The translations under genes and the position numbers were made by a program. 64,000 bases of DNA. It comes from an uncultured Cohaesibacter sp. (GTDB lineage: Bacteria; Pseudomonadota; Alphaproteobacteria; Rhizobiales; Cohaesibacteraceae). Location: the NCBI RefSeq assembly GCF_963676485.1, contig NZ_OY781114.1:868001-932000 (forward strand). Reading direction: 5' to 3'. Shown piece by piece: positions 37,085-46,664 of this stretch (positions are counted from its first letter, which is position 1; every line of letters begins with the position of its first letter). The notes under the pieces are model-generated. The model saw nothing but the letters and a program-made list of their open reading frames with translations. It searched no databases and had not been told where the DNA came from.

Positions 37085-38607
37085 GCTGTTTTGGCGAGCA
37101 GGGTCTTGAGCTGCTGGCTACGCCGGTCGGCTTCTTTCGGTGTCAGGTCCTTTGGCGCCACATCCTGCTGAGAAGCGAAGGTGACTTGCCCCCGGCCATT
37201 TTGCTTTGATGCATACAGAGCTTCATCGGCACGGCGCAAAAGGGATTTCACCGCAAGCGCATCTTCGGGCCAGCGCGCAACGCCTATGGATGCGCCCACT
37301 TCTGCGATACCGCCGGGCACCAATACAGGAATGCTCACTGCCGCAATGAGATCCGCGCACAAAGCCTCAAGCTTGTGCTGCTCAAGGCCATCATAAAGCA
37401 GGATGCTGAACTCATCGCCGCCGACGCGTGATGCCAAGCCTGATGAGCCCAAACGCTCCGAGATACGATTAGAAACAGAAGACAAAACCCTGTCGCCAGC
37501 CTCGTGACCGAGACTGTCATTGACGGATTTGAAGTGATCCAAATCGAGGCTGATAATGGCGCACTGCATCTGTTTTTTCTGTAAAATCGCCTCTTCAAGC
37601 GCCCGATCAAAGAAGAGGCGGTTGGGCAACCCCGTCAAAGCATCATGAAGCGCCAGAAACCGATTTTGCTCCTCACTCTTTTGCAATGCACGCAACATGA
37701 AGCTGAACCGCCAGGCAATGACGACAAGAGCAAGCGCTGTGATCACGAAAGGAATAACCAGCACTGGCAGGGTCTCCGCCCATATGGTTTTGGAGGGATC
37801 ATCCGGCGTCCAGCGCGCGTGAACGATGCGCCCATTCGGCAAGGCAACGAGCGGAAGATAGCCTGTTTCGTTTATCTCCTTGTCGAGAAAATCAAAATGA
37901 AGGTCCTCGACAGCCAGCTTTTCACTGACGGAGGAGAGATATTCTTTATTGATCTGCTTGACAGTAAAGAGAATGTCGGGCTCATGATTGCCCAAAGCCT
38001 TGGCGCGATCAGGCGCAATGGCTTGGGCAATAACATAACATAGACGACCATTGATGGAACGGATGGACCAAGCGAAGCGCCCTTCATCCGGACCAGCCAG
38101 AATATCCCTGATCAGCTGGGCTGCAGGCAAAGGCTTGTCCAAGGTGAATTCCTTTTGGAATTTCATCCGCGCTTCGTCAACAAGATCAATATTTTCCTGA
38201 ATGATATATTCGCCCTGGCCAGCCTTGAGCCGCGTCTCTTTGAGAACCGCGACTTTGGTTTTATTGGCTGGCGAGACGACATAGGTCATCAGAATGCCGA
38301 AATCACTCCACAACCAGTCAGTGATATTGTCGAAAACAAAGCCATCATCGATCTCCCCCATGAAAGCATCATAGGAGGCATCCCAATCGGAAATCTGCGC
38401 TTGAGCCTGCGCAAACAGCACCAGGAAATTCTTCAGCTCATGGTCGACAAGCGTGCTCTCTTGTTCATGGCGTACCTTATTGGCGATGTCACCGGAACGG
38501 TTCAGCAGGAAGGCATTGGAGAAGGTTAAAACGAGAAACACACCAAGGCAGGCCGCAATAACCATTGCGCCAAAATTCATTCTCACACGACCTGATGCGA
38601 CACCCAT
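37081..38607 (-). CDS. CHASE4-GGDEF diguanylate cyclase
   Basis: A 508-residue sensor cyclase: membrane helix (MVIAACLGVFLVLTFSNAF), periplasmic CHASE4-type sensor (about 40-260, with DWDASYDAFMGEID), second helix (LPVLVIPFVITALALVVIAW) and a GGDEF domain with LHDALTGLPNRLFFDRAL and an intact RVGGDEFSILLYDG. No RxxD lies five residues before GGDEF (the stretch is SSGLASRV), so product inhibition is not expected, unlike the other cyclase in this window. The start at 38607 has AGGGA seven bases upstream; ATG at 38652 would add 15 residues without a binding site. Confidence 0.92.
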   Translation of the reverse strand: MGVASGRVRMNFGAMVIAACLGVFLVLTFSNAFLLNRSGDIANKVRHEQESTLVDHELKNFLVLFAQAQAQISDWDASYDAFMGEIDDGFVFDNITDWLWSDFGILMTYVVSPANKTKVAVLKETRLKAGQGEYIIQENIDLVDEARMKFQKEFTLDKPLPAAQLIRDILAGPDEGRFAWSIRSINGRLCYVIAQAIAPDRAKALGNHEPDILFTVKQINKEYLSSVSEKLAVEDLHFDFLDKEINETGYLPLVALPNGRIVHARWTPDDPSKTIWAETLPVLVIPFVITALALVVIAWRFSFMLRALQKSEEQNRFLALHDALTGLPNRLFFDRALEEAILQKKQMQCAIISLDLDHFKSVNDSLGHEAGDRVLSSVSNRISERLGSSGLASRVGGDEFSILLYDGLEQHKLEALCADLIAAVSIPVLVPGGIAEVGASIGVARWPEDALAVKSLLRRADEALYASKQNGRGQVTFASQQDVAPKDLTPKEADRRSQQLKTLLAKTA

Positions 38608-39193
38608 GAATAGTCCCTTGCGTTGCCCCTGAACAACAAGTCTATTCCGCATAACTTAAAGGGCAGGTTATAAATGATAGTTAATATTGAATTAAGACAA
38701 CAATAAATCACTTAACTCACAAATTTTTTGGCCTAAAAAAAACAAAAATCACAACCTGAGATAGCTATACAACCCTAACTTTTCATAGAAAATATTTAGA
38801 CCTTCAACAATACTATGAAAAGGCACTTCTTCACTACCTTTACCACAAATATCTGCTATTTTCAGAGATAAATTCTGGTTGTATTGTCCTCTATATTTCA
38901 ATCCAAAGCGTTAGCCGTCGCATTGGGGCTTTTGGCCGGCAATGAAGAGTAAACAAGCCATGGGCGTCAGTCTTCCGCATTGAGACCTGTCTTCCCCATC
39001 GGTCTATTCCACTTGGCGACGATGGTCTGCATAGCATTGCAATCCTTACCGGAATGGAAAGAGGCTTGGTCCGTTCAATACTATGCGACAATCAAGCGCG
39101 GACTATCTATGCCACGCCGCCCTCTTGGTACCACAGCAATCCCCTCTCCTTTATGATCTCATCAAATCGGAGATGATGGTGCCACTGCCGCCA
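38608..39193. other. 586-base gene-free, partly A+T-rich stretch with 10-bp inverted repeat
   Basis: 38650-38890 is markedly A+T-rich. It contains a perfect inverted repeat CTTTTCATAG (38779-38788) / CTATGAAAAG (38813-38822) separated by 24 bases. There is no convincing frame or tRNA. It may be the promoter region of the CHASE4 cyclase, a small RNA, or a relic of lost DNA. The 38890-39193 part is of normal composition and shows nothing I recognise. Confidence 0.4.
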
Positions 39194-40441
39194 TCAATTC
39201 TGATTGCTTTGCCCTGCAACCTTCAAAACGGAATGAAGCAGAACATCGGCGCCAGCGGCTGCCCATTCGGGCGAGATGGCTTCAGCTTCATTATGAGACA
39301 GGCCATCGACGCAGGGGCACATGATCATGGCAGCGGGCGCCACTTCGGCAATCCAGCAAGCGTCATGGCCGGAGCCAGACACCATATCCATATGTCCGTA
39401 GCCCAACGCCTCGGCAGAGGAACGCACCGCATTGACCAGTTCAGGCGCAAAGGTGACCGGATCAAAAGAGCCCACTTCTTCCACCTTACAGCCAACGCCC
39501 AATTCCGCGCAGATCTTTTCTGCTCTTTGCCAGATGGTGTCATACATGCGCTGCAATTTGTCACCATCCACGGTGCGGATGTCGATGGCAAAGAGCACAG
39601 TGGATGGCAGCACGTTGGGCGAGCAAGGCGAATAGACCATCTTGCCAATTCCGGCCACAGCGTTGGGCTGCTCGGCCATGGCAACCTCTTGCACCACCTC
39701 TGTGATGCGGGCTGCGGCGAGCCCTGCATTGACGCGCATATGCATCGGGGTCGAGCCGGTGTGCACTGCCTTGCCGGTCAGGGTATATTGCGGGCGCTTC
39801 ATGCCCTGACAATGGGTTATGACGCCGATTTCTTTGCCTGCAGCTTCCAGCACCGGCCCCTGCTCGATATGAAGCTCGAAATAGGCCTGTATCTTGCGGT
39901 TTCCGGGTTCTTCTTCCCCCGCCCAGCCGATGCGCCTCAACTCATCACCAAAGCGCTTGCCATCCATATCCTCGCGCGCATAGGCAAAGGCGATATCCTG
40001 CTTGCCAATGAACACGCCCGAGCCGAGCATGGCCGGATGGAACCGGGCGCCTTCCTCATTGGACCAGTTGACCACGACGATCGGATGTCTGGTGCTGATC
40101 TTGTTGTCATTGAGTGTACGCACCAGTTCAAGCCCGGCCAAAACCCCGAGCACGCCATCATATTTGCCGCCTGCAGGCACGGTATCCAGATGTGAGCCGA
40201 CATAAACGGGCAAGGCGTCGGGGTCCGAGCCCGGACGCATCATGAACATGTTCCCGACCTTGTCGACAGACATGACAAGGCCTGCCCCCTTGCACCATTC
40301 AGCAAAGAGGGCACGGGCCTCGCCATCGGCGTCTGTCACGGTCTGGCGATTGTTCCCCCCCGCCACGCCGGGGCCGATTTTGGCCATGTCGGCAAGGCTC
40401 TGCCACAGGCGTTCGGAATTGATATGGATATTGCTTGTCAT
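39194..40441 (-). CDS. M20-family N-carbamoyl-L-amino acid hydrolase / allantoate amidohydrolase
   Basis: A 415-residue M20 metallo-amidohydrolase. Metal ligands and family blocks: VGSHLDTVPAGGKYDGVLGVLAGLE, NWSNEEGARFHPAMLGSGVF, YFELHIEQGPVLEAAGKEIG and the late SGHDACWIAEVAPAAMI. This subfamily removes carbamoyl or ureido groups from N-carbamoyl-L-amino acids, allantoate or ureidoglycine; which one cannot be told by eye. It is the last gene of the eight-gene operon that starts with the ABC binding protein at 47699, with 21 bases to the upstream deaminase-like gene. Confidence 0.9.
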   Translation of the reverse strand: MTSNIHINSERLWQSLADMAKIGPGVAGGNNRQTVTDADGEARALFAEWCKGAGLVMSVDKVGNMFMMRPGSDPDALPVYVGSHLDTVPAGGKYDGVLGVLAGLELVRTLNDNKISTRHPIVVVNWSNEEGARFHPAMLGSGVFIGKQDIAFAYAREDMDGKRFGDELRRIGWAGEEEPGNRKIQAYFELHIEQGPVLEAAGKEIGVITHCQGMKRPQYTLTGKAVHTGSTPMHMRVNAGLAAARITEVVQEVAMAEQPNAVAGIGKMVYSPCSPNVLPSTVLFAIDIRTVDGDKLQRMYDTIWQRAEKICAELGVGCKVEEVGSFDPVTFAPELVNAVRSSAEALGYGHMDMVSGSGHDACWIAEVAPAAMIMCPCVDGLSHNEAEAISPEWAAAGADVLLHSVLKVAGQSNQN

Positions 40442-40462
40442 GATCTATTGCCTATCGTCCGA

Positions 40463-42304
40463 TTACCAGACCACCGGATGGGTTTGCCCTGTGGCCACAT
40501 TGACAAGCCCCTCGGGGATGCCCTCAGCTGGCGCAACCAGCACCCAACGCCATGGCGCGCATGTGAGCGTGGCAAAGGCCAAGCGCTCGGGGAAGCCTGC
40601 CCACCAACGCGGTGAGGAGGATGGCTCGAACATCCAGTCGATCTTTTCGCCTTCTGCATAGAGCTTCTGCATATCTGCATCCAGCGCTTCTGCCGGGCGG
40701 GAAGACATCAGACCGGCGACTTCATAGCGCACTGTGGCAACGACCTTGTTGTCACGCACCAAGGCCCAGCCACCACCGATTTCAGAAAGGGCATTGACGG
40801 CCGTGGCCATCGCCTCATCAGACGAGCCAACGCACCAGACATTGTGTTTGTCATGAGCAAGAGAGCTGGCAAGAGCGCAATCGGGCGTGCTCGGCCCTGT
40901 GCCTGCCCAAAACATTTTCGAGATGGATTTGGCGCCAGAAAAGCGGTCGACAATGGCAAATTTGGTGATGTTGCGGCTCACATCCCGCTGCACCAGCCCA
41001 TCCTTGACCGGCAGTTCATAGGTGAGGAATTCTTCCTCCCAATGGAACGGGCGCAGCACCGCCGCTGTCATCGTCTGACGTCCTGCCTCGGCAGGAATGG
41101 CGAAGTCCTCGGCGGAAAGCGCACCACCGACTTGCACCGTATTGCGCGCCCAGTCCGGCCAGTTGATTTCGGGCACAGGATCGGTGAAGCGTTTGCCTTC
41201 AGAAATCTGCCGTCCATCGGCCCAAACTTCGGCAATCTCGAAGTGCTCCAGGTCAGACAGCAGCACGATATCGGCAAAGCGCCCCGGCGCAAGAGAGCCG
41301 ACCCATGGGGTCAGGCGCATATGGCGAGCGGGGTTGATCGTCACACACTGAATCGCGATTTCCGGCTTGAGGCCGGATTGGATGGCGAGGCGCACGTTGT
41401 AATCTGTCGCGCCTTTTTCCAGCGTTTCAGAGGCCGAGCGGTCATCCGTGGTGAAGGCGATCTGGGACCAGTCTTCAAGCCCCTTTTCCATCAGGCCTTT
41501 AAGAACCTCAGGCATGGAATGGGGGCGTAATTCGATGAACAGGCCGTGGGTCAGCTTGTCCCAGAATTCCTCAGCCGTCCATGCCTCATGATCCGAGGCG
41601 AGCCCTGCTGCAGCAAAGGCATTGATGGTGGGCAGATCCTTAAGACCTGCCGCATGGCCTTCGACCACGCCACGGGCTTCAAAGGTCGCCTCGATCATGC
41701 CCCAGAGCCGCTTGTGGGAGGCATTCTCCGGGTTCCAGACTGCGGGCCAATCCATCACTTCATCCAGACCGGCCACCATCATGGAGTTGCCAATGAAATC
41801 TTTCTGCTCGTCATAGCCGAGATATCCGCCGCCATGCTCATAGGCTGTTGGCGGCACCGCAGAGCCGGGCAACGGAAAGATCTTGAGCGGTGAGCCCTGC
41901 TTGCGGGCCTCAAGCCAGAACTCCACGGTGCGTGCCCCGCGCACGTTGGAAAATTCATGGCTCGCCTCGCAAGTCCATGTATTGCCGCGCGGCAATACAA
42001 GGGCGGCCTCCCATTCCGGGGTCAGGTGAGAGCTTTCGATATGCTTATGCACTTCGCCAAGCCCCGGTATGGCCATCAGATCGGGGCGCTTGACGATGGT
42101 GTCGCAAGAGCCCGGCCAAGAGCCGACCGGCCCGACATAGGCAATCCGGTCTCCCTTGATGACGATTTCCTGTTCGCTCGCCCATGTACGTGTGGCGGTA
42201 TCAAGCAGTTTGCCCACATGCAGCACCAGATCGGCAGGCGCTTTGCCCAGCGCGACAAGCGTCAACTGCTGGCGGATTTGAACTTCGGATTTTGCTGTGA
42301 TCAT
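40463..42304 (-). CDS. Adenine-deaminase-family amidohydrolase
   Basis: A 613-residue metal-dependent amidohydrolase of the adenine deaminase type. The metal site motifs are PGLGEVHKHIESSHLTP (HxH), VEGHAAGLKD, LASDHEAWT and FTTDDRSAS, and the C-terminal third resembles the adenine deaminase C-terminal domain. In place of the family's D-A-H-V-H it reads EVHKH. Adenine to hypoxanthine is the default activity, but members of this branch act on other purines or cyclic amides, and the operon partners (two carbamoylases) suggest a ring-opening substrate. ATG overlaps the regulator stop by four bases (42301-42304). Confidence 0.85.
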   Translation of the reverse strand: MITAKSEVQIRQQLTLVALGKAPADLVLHVGKLLDTATRTWASEQEIVIKGDRIAYVGPVGSWPGSCDTIVKRPDLMAIPGLGEVHKHIESSHLTPEWEAALVLPRGNTWTCEASHEFSNVRGARTVEFWLEARKQGSPLKIFPLPGSAVPPTAYEHGGGYLGYDEQKDFIGNSMMVAGLDEVMDWPAVWNPENASHKRLWGMIEATFEARGVVEGHAAGLKDLPTINAFAAAGLASDHEAWTAEEFWDKLTHGLFIELRPHSMPEVLKGLMEKGLEDWSQIAFTTDDRSASETLEKGATDYNVRLAIQSGLKPEIAIQCVTINPARHMRLTPWVGSLAPGRFADIVLLSDLEHFEIAEVWADGRQISEGKRFTDPVPEINWPDWARNTVQVGGALSAEDFAIPAEAGRQTMTAAVLRPFHWEEEFLTYELPVKDGLVQRDVSRNITKFAIVDRFSGAKSISKMFWAGTGPSTPDCALASSLAHDKHNVWCVGSSDEAMATAVNALSEIGGGWALVRDNKVVATVRYEVAGLMSSRPAEALDADMQKLYAEGEKIDWMFEPSSSPRWWAGFPERLAFATLTCAPWRWVLVAPAEGIPEGLVNVATGQTHPVVW

Positions 42305-42942
42305 TTTTTATCCAGATTTTTTGTCAGCAGGTCGATGGTATCGGCGGAGCATATGGACAGGATGCGCCCTGTCTTCGGGCCCACGGCATAAAAGCTATGG
42401 GGCTGGGCGGCATCAAAATAAACCGAGTCGCCGGTCGACATCAGGGTCGGGGCGTAGGGTTCCATCTCGAAAATAACGTCCCCGTCGAGCACATAGACGA
42501 ATTCTTCGCCAGAGTGAGAGCTTTTAGGCGTCGGCTGTCCGCTCACGCGCGGATTGACCTCGATGACCATGGGTTGGAGCAATTTGGCCGCAAGCTCGGT
42601 TGAGAGCAATTCATAAAGGCCCATGTCATTGGAGAGCTTTTTGCCCTCTCCTGCCCGGCTGATGGTACGGGCAGCACCGACACAGCGCTGTCTGGGCGCT
42701 TCCGCTCCCACCAGTTCGGCAAAATCGACATTGAGGCCAGAAGCCAGACGGGTCAGGACGCTATAGGCAGGTTGGCTCTGACCGTTCTCGATTTTTGACA
42801 GCGAGGATATGGAGACACCGGTCCGCTTTGACATTTCGGCCAGGGTCCAACCATTTTTCTTGCGCAAGTCCGAGATGATCTGAGACACGGAAGATTGTCT
42901 GTCCTCCGGTTTCTCAAGTGACCTATCGTTGTCTACGGGCAC
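42301..42942 (-). CDS. XRE-cupin transcriptional regulator
   Basis: A 213-residue regulator: an XRE helix-turn-helix (about 18-75, TLAEMSKRTGVSISSLSKIENG) and a C-terminal cupin sensor (about 120-200, SGEEFVYVLDGDVIFEMEPY and DSVYFDAAQPHSFYAVG). Start is GTG at 42942 after AAGGGA. Such regulators (PuuR-like) bind a small metabolite in the cupin and repress catabolic genes. It sits inside the operon, between the nitrilase and the deaminase genes, so it most likely controls that operon; the TGCACA palindrome at 47771-47786 is the best candidate site. Confidence 0.9.
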   Translation of the reverse strand: MPVDNDRSLEKPEDRQSSVSQIISDLRKKNGWTLAEMSKRTGVSISSLSKIENGQSQPAYSVLTRLASGLNVDFAELVGAEAPRQRCVGAARTISRAGEGKKLSNDMGLYELLSTELAAKLLQPMVIEVNPRVSGQPTPKSSHSGEEFVYVLDGDVIFEMEPYAPTLMSTGDSVYFDAAQPHSFYAVGPKTGRILSICSADTIDLLTKNLDKK

Positions 42943-42983
42943 GGTGATATCCCTTCCTGCCGGATCATGAGATCCATCTTCCC

Positions 42984-43931
42984 TCAGACCGCTTCATCAT
43001 CGCTGATGATCGGCCCTTTTGTCTTAGTTATGATGTCATAATGCTTCGGTTCGCGATGACGGGCAAAGTCGAAGATGGTCCGCCGGTAGAGCGCAGCCAT
43101 ATCGAGGTCACATCGCGCGGTGATCACCTCATCCCCTGTGCCCAGCGCCATGGCTGCGATCTGGCCAGAGGGAGCAACGATCATTGATTGCCCAATCATA
43201 TTGGAGCCTTCCTCTAAACCGGCCTTGGCGGTTGCCACAACCCAGATGGAATTCTGGTAGGCGCCGGCCTGAATGGAGAGTTGATTATGGAACTCGGTAA
43301 GGCTGTCAAAGTCATAGACACCGGTATGATCAATGGGGGTGTTATAGCCCACAAGGATCATTTCCGCGCCCTTGAGGGCCATCACACGGTAGGTCTCCGC
43401 CCAGCGCCGGTCATTGCAAATGCACATACCAATACGGGTGCCCATAGTCTTCCAGACCTTGAAGCCAAAATTGCCCGGCTTGAAGAAATATTTCTCCAGA
43501 TGTTGCGCTTCCAGATCGGCTTGCGGCGCGTCCCAGCCGGGCAGATGAACCTTGCGATATTTGCCAACAATTCTGCCTGATCGATCCACCAATATGGCCG
43601 TGTTATAGTGGTTCGTCTCCCCATCTTCCACGGCGATTTCAGCGTAACCGAGATAAAAGCCGATGCCCAGCCGCTTGGCAGCGTCGAACAAGGACTGCGT
43701 TTCGGGGCCCGGCATCTGCCTTTCATAAAAGGCGTCAATTTCTTCCCTGTCGGTCAGGTGCCAACGGGGAAAGAAGGTGGTTAACGCCAGCTCGGGAAAG
43801 ACAACCAGTTCAGCCCCCCGACTTGCAGCTTCTTCCAACAGTGCGATGAGGCGCTTGACGACCGACTTGCGATCATCACTGCGCTGAATTGGGCCCAGTT
43901 GCGCGGCTGCAGCAACAATGGAACGAGACAT
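42984..43931 (-). CDS. Nitrilase-superfamily N-carbamoyl-D-amino acid hydrolase
   Basis: A 315-residue nitrilase-fold amidase very like the Agrobacterium D-carbamoylase. The catalytic triad falls at the same numbers as in that enzyme: Glu47 (VVFPELALTTFFPRW), Lys127 (KYRKVHLPG) and Cys172 (CICNDRRWAETYRV). The reaction is N-carbamoyl-D-amino acid to D-amino acid, CO2 and NH3. The start at 43931 is one base past the end of the ABC ATPase gene; an extension to 44006 would overlap that gene and is rejected. Pairing with an L-type carbamoylase in the same operon is unusual. Confidence 0.9.
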   Translation of the reverse strand: MSRSIVAAAAQLGPIQRSDDRKSVVKRLIALLEEAASRGAELVVFPELALTTFFPRWHLTDREEIDAFYERQMPGPETQSLFDAAKRLGIGFYLGYAEIAVEDGETNHYNTAILVDRSGRIVGKYRKVHLPGWDAPQADLEAQHLEKYFFKPGNFGFKVWKTMGTRIGMCICNDRRWAETYRVMALKGAEMILVGYNTPIDHTGVYDFDSLTEFHNQLSIQAGAYQNSIWVVATAKAGLEEGSNMIGQSMIVAPSGQIAAMALGTGDEVITARCDLDMAALYRRTIFDFARHREPKHYDIITKTKGPIISDDEAV

Positions 43932-43932
43932 A

Positions 43933-45000
43933 TCAAGTCTCCTCCACTGGCAGGATGCAGCAATGCTCGAAATTGAATTTAAGATTGATGGTGCCGCCCT
44001 CTTCATGCAACTGCGTCAGTGGGGCGTTGGCAATCAGAATGCCGGTCGGGGTGTCGACCTTATATTGATAGGATCGGCCCAGATAGGAGCGGGTTAGCAG
44101 CTTGCCTGCAATGGCGTTGGATGGATCTGATGAAAGCTCGATGCCCTCGGGGCGGGCTCCAACCACAAAGCGATCTTCCAGCGGGCCGGTTTCTGCTTGC
44201 GAGAGGGTAATCAATGCCCCACCCTCGACTTCTGCTGTCACCAGATCGCCTTCGCGTTTGACGACAGTCATCTCAATGAGATTGTCAAAGCCCACGAAGC
44301 GGGCAACAAAGGCGCTATTGGGGCGACGATAGAGCACTTCGGGAGTATCGAGCTGGACGATGCGCCCTGCATTCATGATGGCCACCCGATCGGAAATGGA
44401 GAAAGCCTCTTCCTGATCATGGGTTACATATATGGCGGTGCGGCCATTGGCCTTTTGCAGCTCGCGGATCTCCACGCGCATATCCACACGCAGCTTGGCA
44501 TCAAGGTTTGAAAGCGGCTCGTCAAACATCAAGAGCGGTGGATTGATGGCAAGCGCACGCGCAAGGGCCACACGCTGGCGTTGGCCGCCCGAAAGGGCCG
44601 CTGGCAGGCGATCGGCATAGTCAACAAGACCGACGCGTTCCAGCATGGCATCAACGCGTGTCTTGCGCTCCGGCGCGGGAACCTTGCGTTGCTTGAGCCC
44701 GAAGCCGACATTCTCTGCCACTGTGAGATGGGGGAAAAGGGCGTAATTCTGAAACACAATGCCCGCGTCGCGCTTGTGCGGCGGCAATTTGGTGACATCC
44801 TTGCCCGCAACGGTGATCTGTCCACTGGTTGGCTGAAGAAAGCCGGCCAGCAGGCGCAAGGTTGTTGTTTTGCCACAGCCACTGGAGCCAAGCAGGGAGA
44901 CCAGCTCACCCTCGGCTATGGTCAGGTTAAGCCCGTGCAACACCTGCGTCGGGCCGTAATGGGCAACAAGATCTTGAAGGATAACGGCGTTCTGTGCCAT
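43933..45000 (-). CDS. ABC transporter ATP-binding protein, polyamine type (PotA-like)
   Basis: A 355-residue ATPase. Walker A LLGSSGCGKTTTLRLLAG, Q-loop IVFQNYALFPH, signature ALSGGQRQRVALARAL, Walker B PPLLMFDEPLSNLDAKLR and the H-loop YVTHDQEEAF are all intact, followed by a TOBE domain (about 280-350). This is the PotA/FbpC branch that energises uptake through PotB- and PotC-like permeases. Twelve bases from the upstream permease gene and one base from the nitrilase gene, in the same operon. Substrate is inferred from the partner enzymes to be a nitrogenous small molecule rather than necessarily a polyamine. Confidence 0.94.
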   Translation of the reverse strand: MAQNAVILQDLVAHYGPTQVLHGLNLTIAEGELVSLLGSSGCGKTTTLRLLAGFLQPTSGQITVAGKDVTKLPPHKRDAGIVFQNYALFPHLTVAENVGFGLKQRKVPAPERKTRVDAMLERVGLVDYADRLPAALSGGQRQRVALARALAINPPLLMFDEPLSNLDAKLRVDMRVEIRELQKANGRTAIYVTHDQEEAFSISDRVAIMNAGRIVQLDTPEVLYRRPNSAFVARFVGFDNLIEMTVVKREGDLVTAEVEGGALITLSQAETGPLEDRFVVGARPEGIELSSDPSNAIAGKLLTRSYLGRSYQYKVDTPTGILIANAPLTQLHEEGGTINLKFNFEHCCILPVEET

Positions 45001-45011
45001 TTCAGCTCCTG

Positions 45012-45803
45012 CTATTTAATCGTCTTGGACAGGCCCAGACTGCGCTCGATGAGAGCCATGACGCCAATGGTCACAGCCATGAGCAGCACGGACACAGCGC
45101 TGACGGTCGGATCGAAAAACTGCTGAACATAGGTGAAGACTTCAATTGGCAAAGTGGAAACTCCCGGTCCGGTAAGGAACAGGGCCACCGCCATATCGTT
45201 CAGCGAGGTAATGAAGGCAAGCACGGTGCCCGCAATGACGCCGGAGCGGATATTGGGCAGCACGATGGACCAGAAGGCCTTGACCGAATGCATGCCAAGG
45301 CTGACCGCGGCTTCCTGAATGGAGAAATCAAAGCCTGCAAGGCTCGCCCCGATGACACGCACCATATAGGGCAGACACAGAATCGCGTGGCCCAGCATCA
45401 ACGAGGGGAGAATCGGCAGATCAAACTGCACGATCAACGTCTTGAGCATAGAAAAACCGAATACGATCTCTGGAATAAAAAAGGGCAGGAAGAAGATGGA
45501 CCCATACCAACCGGGCAGCCGCATTTTATACCGCGACAAGGCATAGGCAGCAGCAAGGCCTACGACCAACGCAATCATCGTGCCCCCAAACGCCACTTCC
45601 ATGGACGTGATGAAGCTATCGACAAAATTGTTGAGCTCGAAAACCTTGTGATACCATTTCAGCGTGAAGCCATGCGGCGGAAAGGCCAGAAAAGGCGTAT
45701 CGCTTACCGAGGTTCCGATCACGATGATGATCGGCCCGGCAAGATAAAAGACCACCAGCCAGCCTGCGAATTTGGAGAGAGGATTGATCTTTCTGGCGCT
45801 CAT
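45012..45803 (-). CDS. ABC transporter permease (PotC-like)
   Basis: A 263-residue inner-membrane permease with six helices and the cytoplasmic EAA loop (FDFSIQEAAVSLGMHSVKAF...PNIRSGVIAG). It pairs with the PotB-like permease. The start at 45803 overlaps the stop of the upstream permease gene by four bases (ATGA), indicating translational coupling; a start at 45860 would lie deep in that gene. Confidence 0.93.
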   Translation of the reverse strand: MSARKINPLSKFAGWLVVFYLAGPIIIVIGTSVSDTPFLAFPPHGFTLKWYHKVFELNNFVDSFITSMEVAFGGTMIALVVGLAAAYALSRYKMRLPGWYGSIFFLPFFIPEIVFGFSMLKTLIVQFDLPILPSLMLGHAILCLPYMVRVIGASLAGFDFSIQEAAVSLGMHSVKAFWSIVLPNIRSGVIAGTVLAFITSLNDMAVALFLTGPGVSTLPIEVFTYVQQFFDPTVSAVSVLLMAVTIGVMALIERSLGLSKTIK

Positions 45804-46645
45804 CGCATTTTCCTCCCTGCGGCAATCCGATTGGCCAGCGCCCCCATGGCAATGACGCATGTGATGGTGATGGCCATCATGATCGCAGCAATGGTATTGG
45901 CTGAAGCCCAGTCAAATGAAATCATAGCTTTGCGATACAGCAGGGTGGACAGGGTCATCTGTTGTTCACCGCCCAGCAGAACGGGCGTGACAAAGGTTGC
46001 CAGACTACCGGTGAAGACAAGGATCGAGCCAACGATCATACCCGGAACGGCGAGTGGCAGCGTCACCTGGAAAAAGACGCCAACCGGACTTGCCCCGAGC
46101 GATCCCGCAGCGGCATAGAGGTCATCATCGATATTCTCAAGCACACCAACCAGCGACAGGATCATCAGGGGCGTGAAAAGATAGGCAAGACCGGCCACCA
46201 CCGCCCCTTGAGTGAACAACAGCTCCAGCGGCTGGTCGATGAGCCCGATTTTGAGAAGCAGTGTGTTGATCACGCCATTCCGCCCGAGGATCGCCATGAA
46301 AGAGAAGGACCGCACAACGACGCTCGTCAGCAGCGGGAAGACAGACAGGATCAGCAACACACGCTTGAGATTTGGCGAGGCATTGGCAATCATATAGGCC
46401 CCAACAAAACCCGCCACGAGCGAAACAATCGTCGACATGAAGGCAATGCGGAAGCTGCGGACCAAGACAACTCGATTGAACTCATCGGCGAAAAAAGCCT
46501 GATAGTTGGCCCATAGGCCACCAGACGCGCCATCAAAGCTCTCCTTGAGCGTGCCGGCTACAGGCAAGACCAGAAGCAGAAAAAGCAACATGGTTGCTGG
46601 CAGAACCAGCAACCATGGGCCCAAAGCGGCTATGCGCTTTGTCAT
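45800..46645 (-). CDS. ABC transporter permease (PotB-like)
   Basis: A 281-residue permease with six helices and an EAA loop (DLYAAAGSLGASPVGVFFQVTLP). The start MTKRIAALGPWLL at 46645 lies 19 bases after the stop of the binding-protein gene; an upstream ATG at 46774 would run through that gene. With PotC-, PotA- and PotD-like neighbours it forms a complete importer. Confidence 0.92.
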   Translation of the reverse strand: MTKRIAALGPWLLVLPATMLLFLLLVLPVAGTLKESFDGASGGLWANYQAFFADEFNRVVLVRSFRIAFMSTIVSLVAGFVGAYMIANASPNLKRVLLILSVFPLLTSVVVRSFSFMAILGRNGVINTLLLKIGLIDQPLELLFTQGAVVAGLAYLFTPLMILSLVGVLENIDDDLYAAAGSLGASPVGVFFQVTLPLAVPGMIVGSILVFTGSLATFVTPVLLGGEQQMTLSTLLYRKAMISFDWASANTIAAIMMAITITCVIAMGALANRIAAGRKMR

Positions 46646-46664
46646 TAAAGAATATGCAGACAAA

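Noticed and set aside
39083-40195. 370-codon plus-strand frame opposite the M20 hydrolase gene
   Set aside because: It is antisense to a gene with clear family motifs, has no ribosome binding site and a composition typical of a mirror frame.
44994-46118. 374-codon plus-strand frame opposite the ABC permease genes
   Set aside because: His/Asp/Arg-rich product typical of the complement of membrane-protein codons; no start signal.
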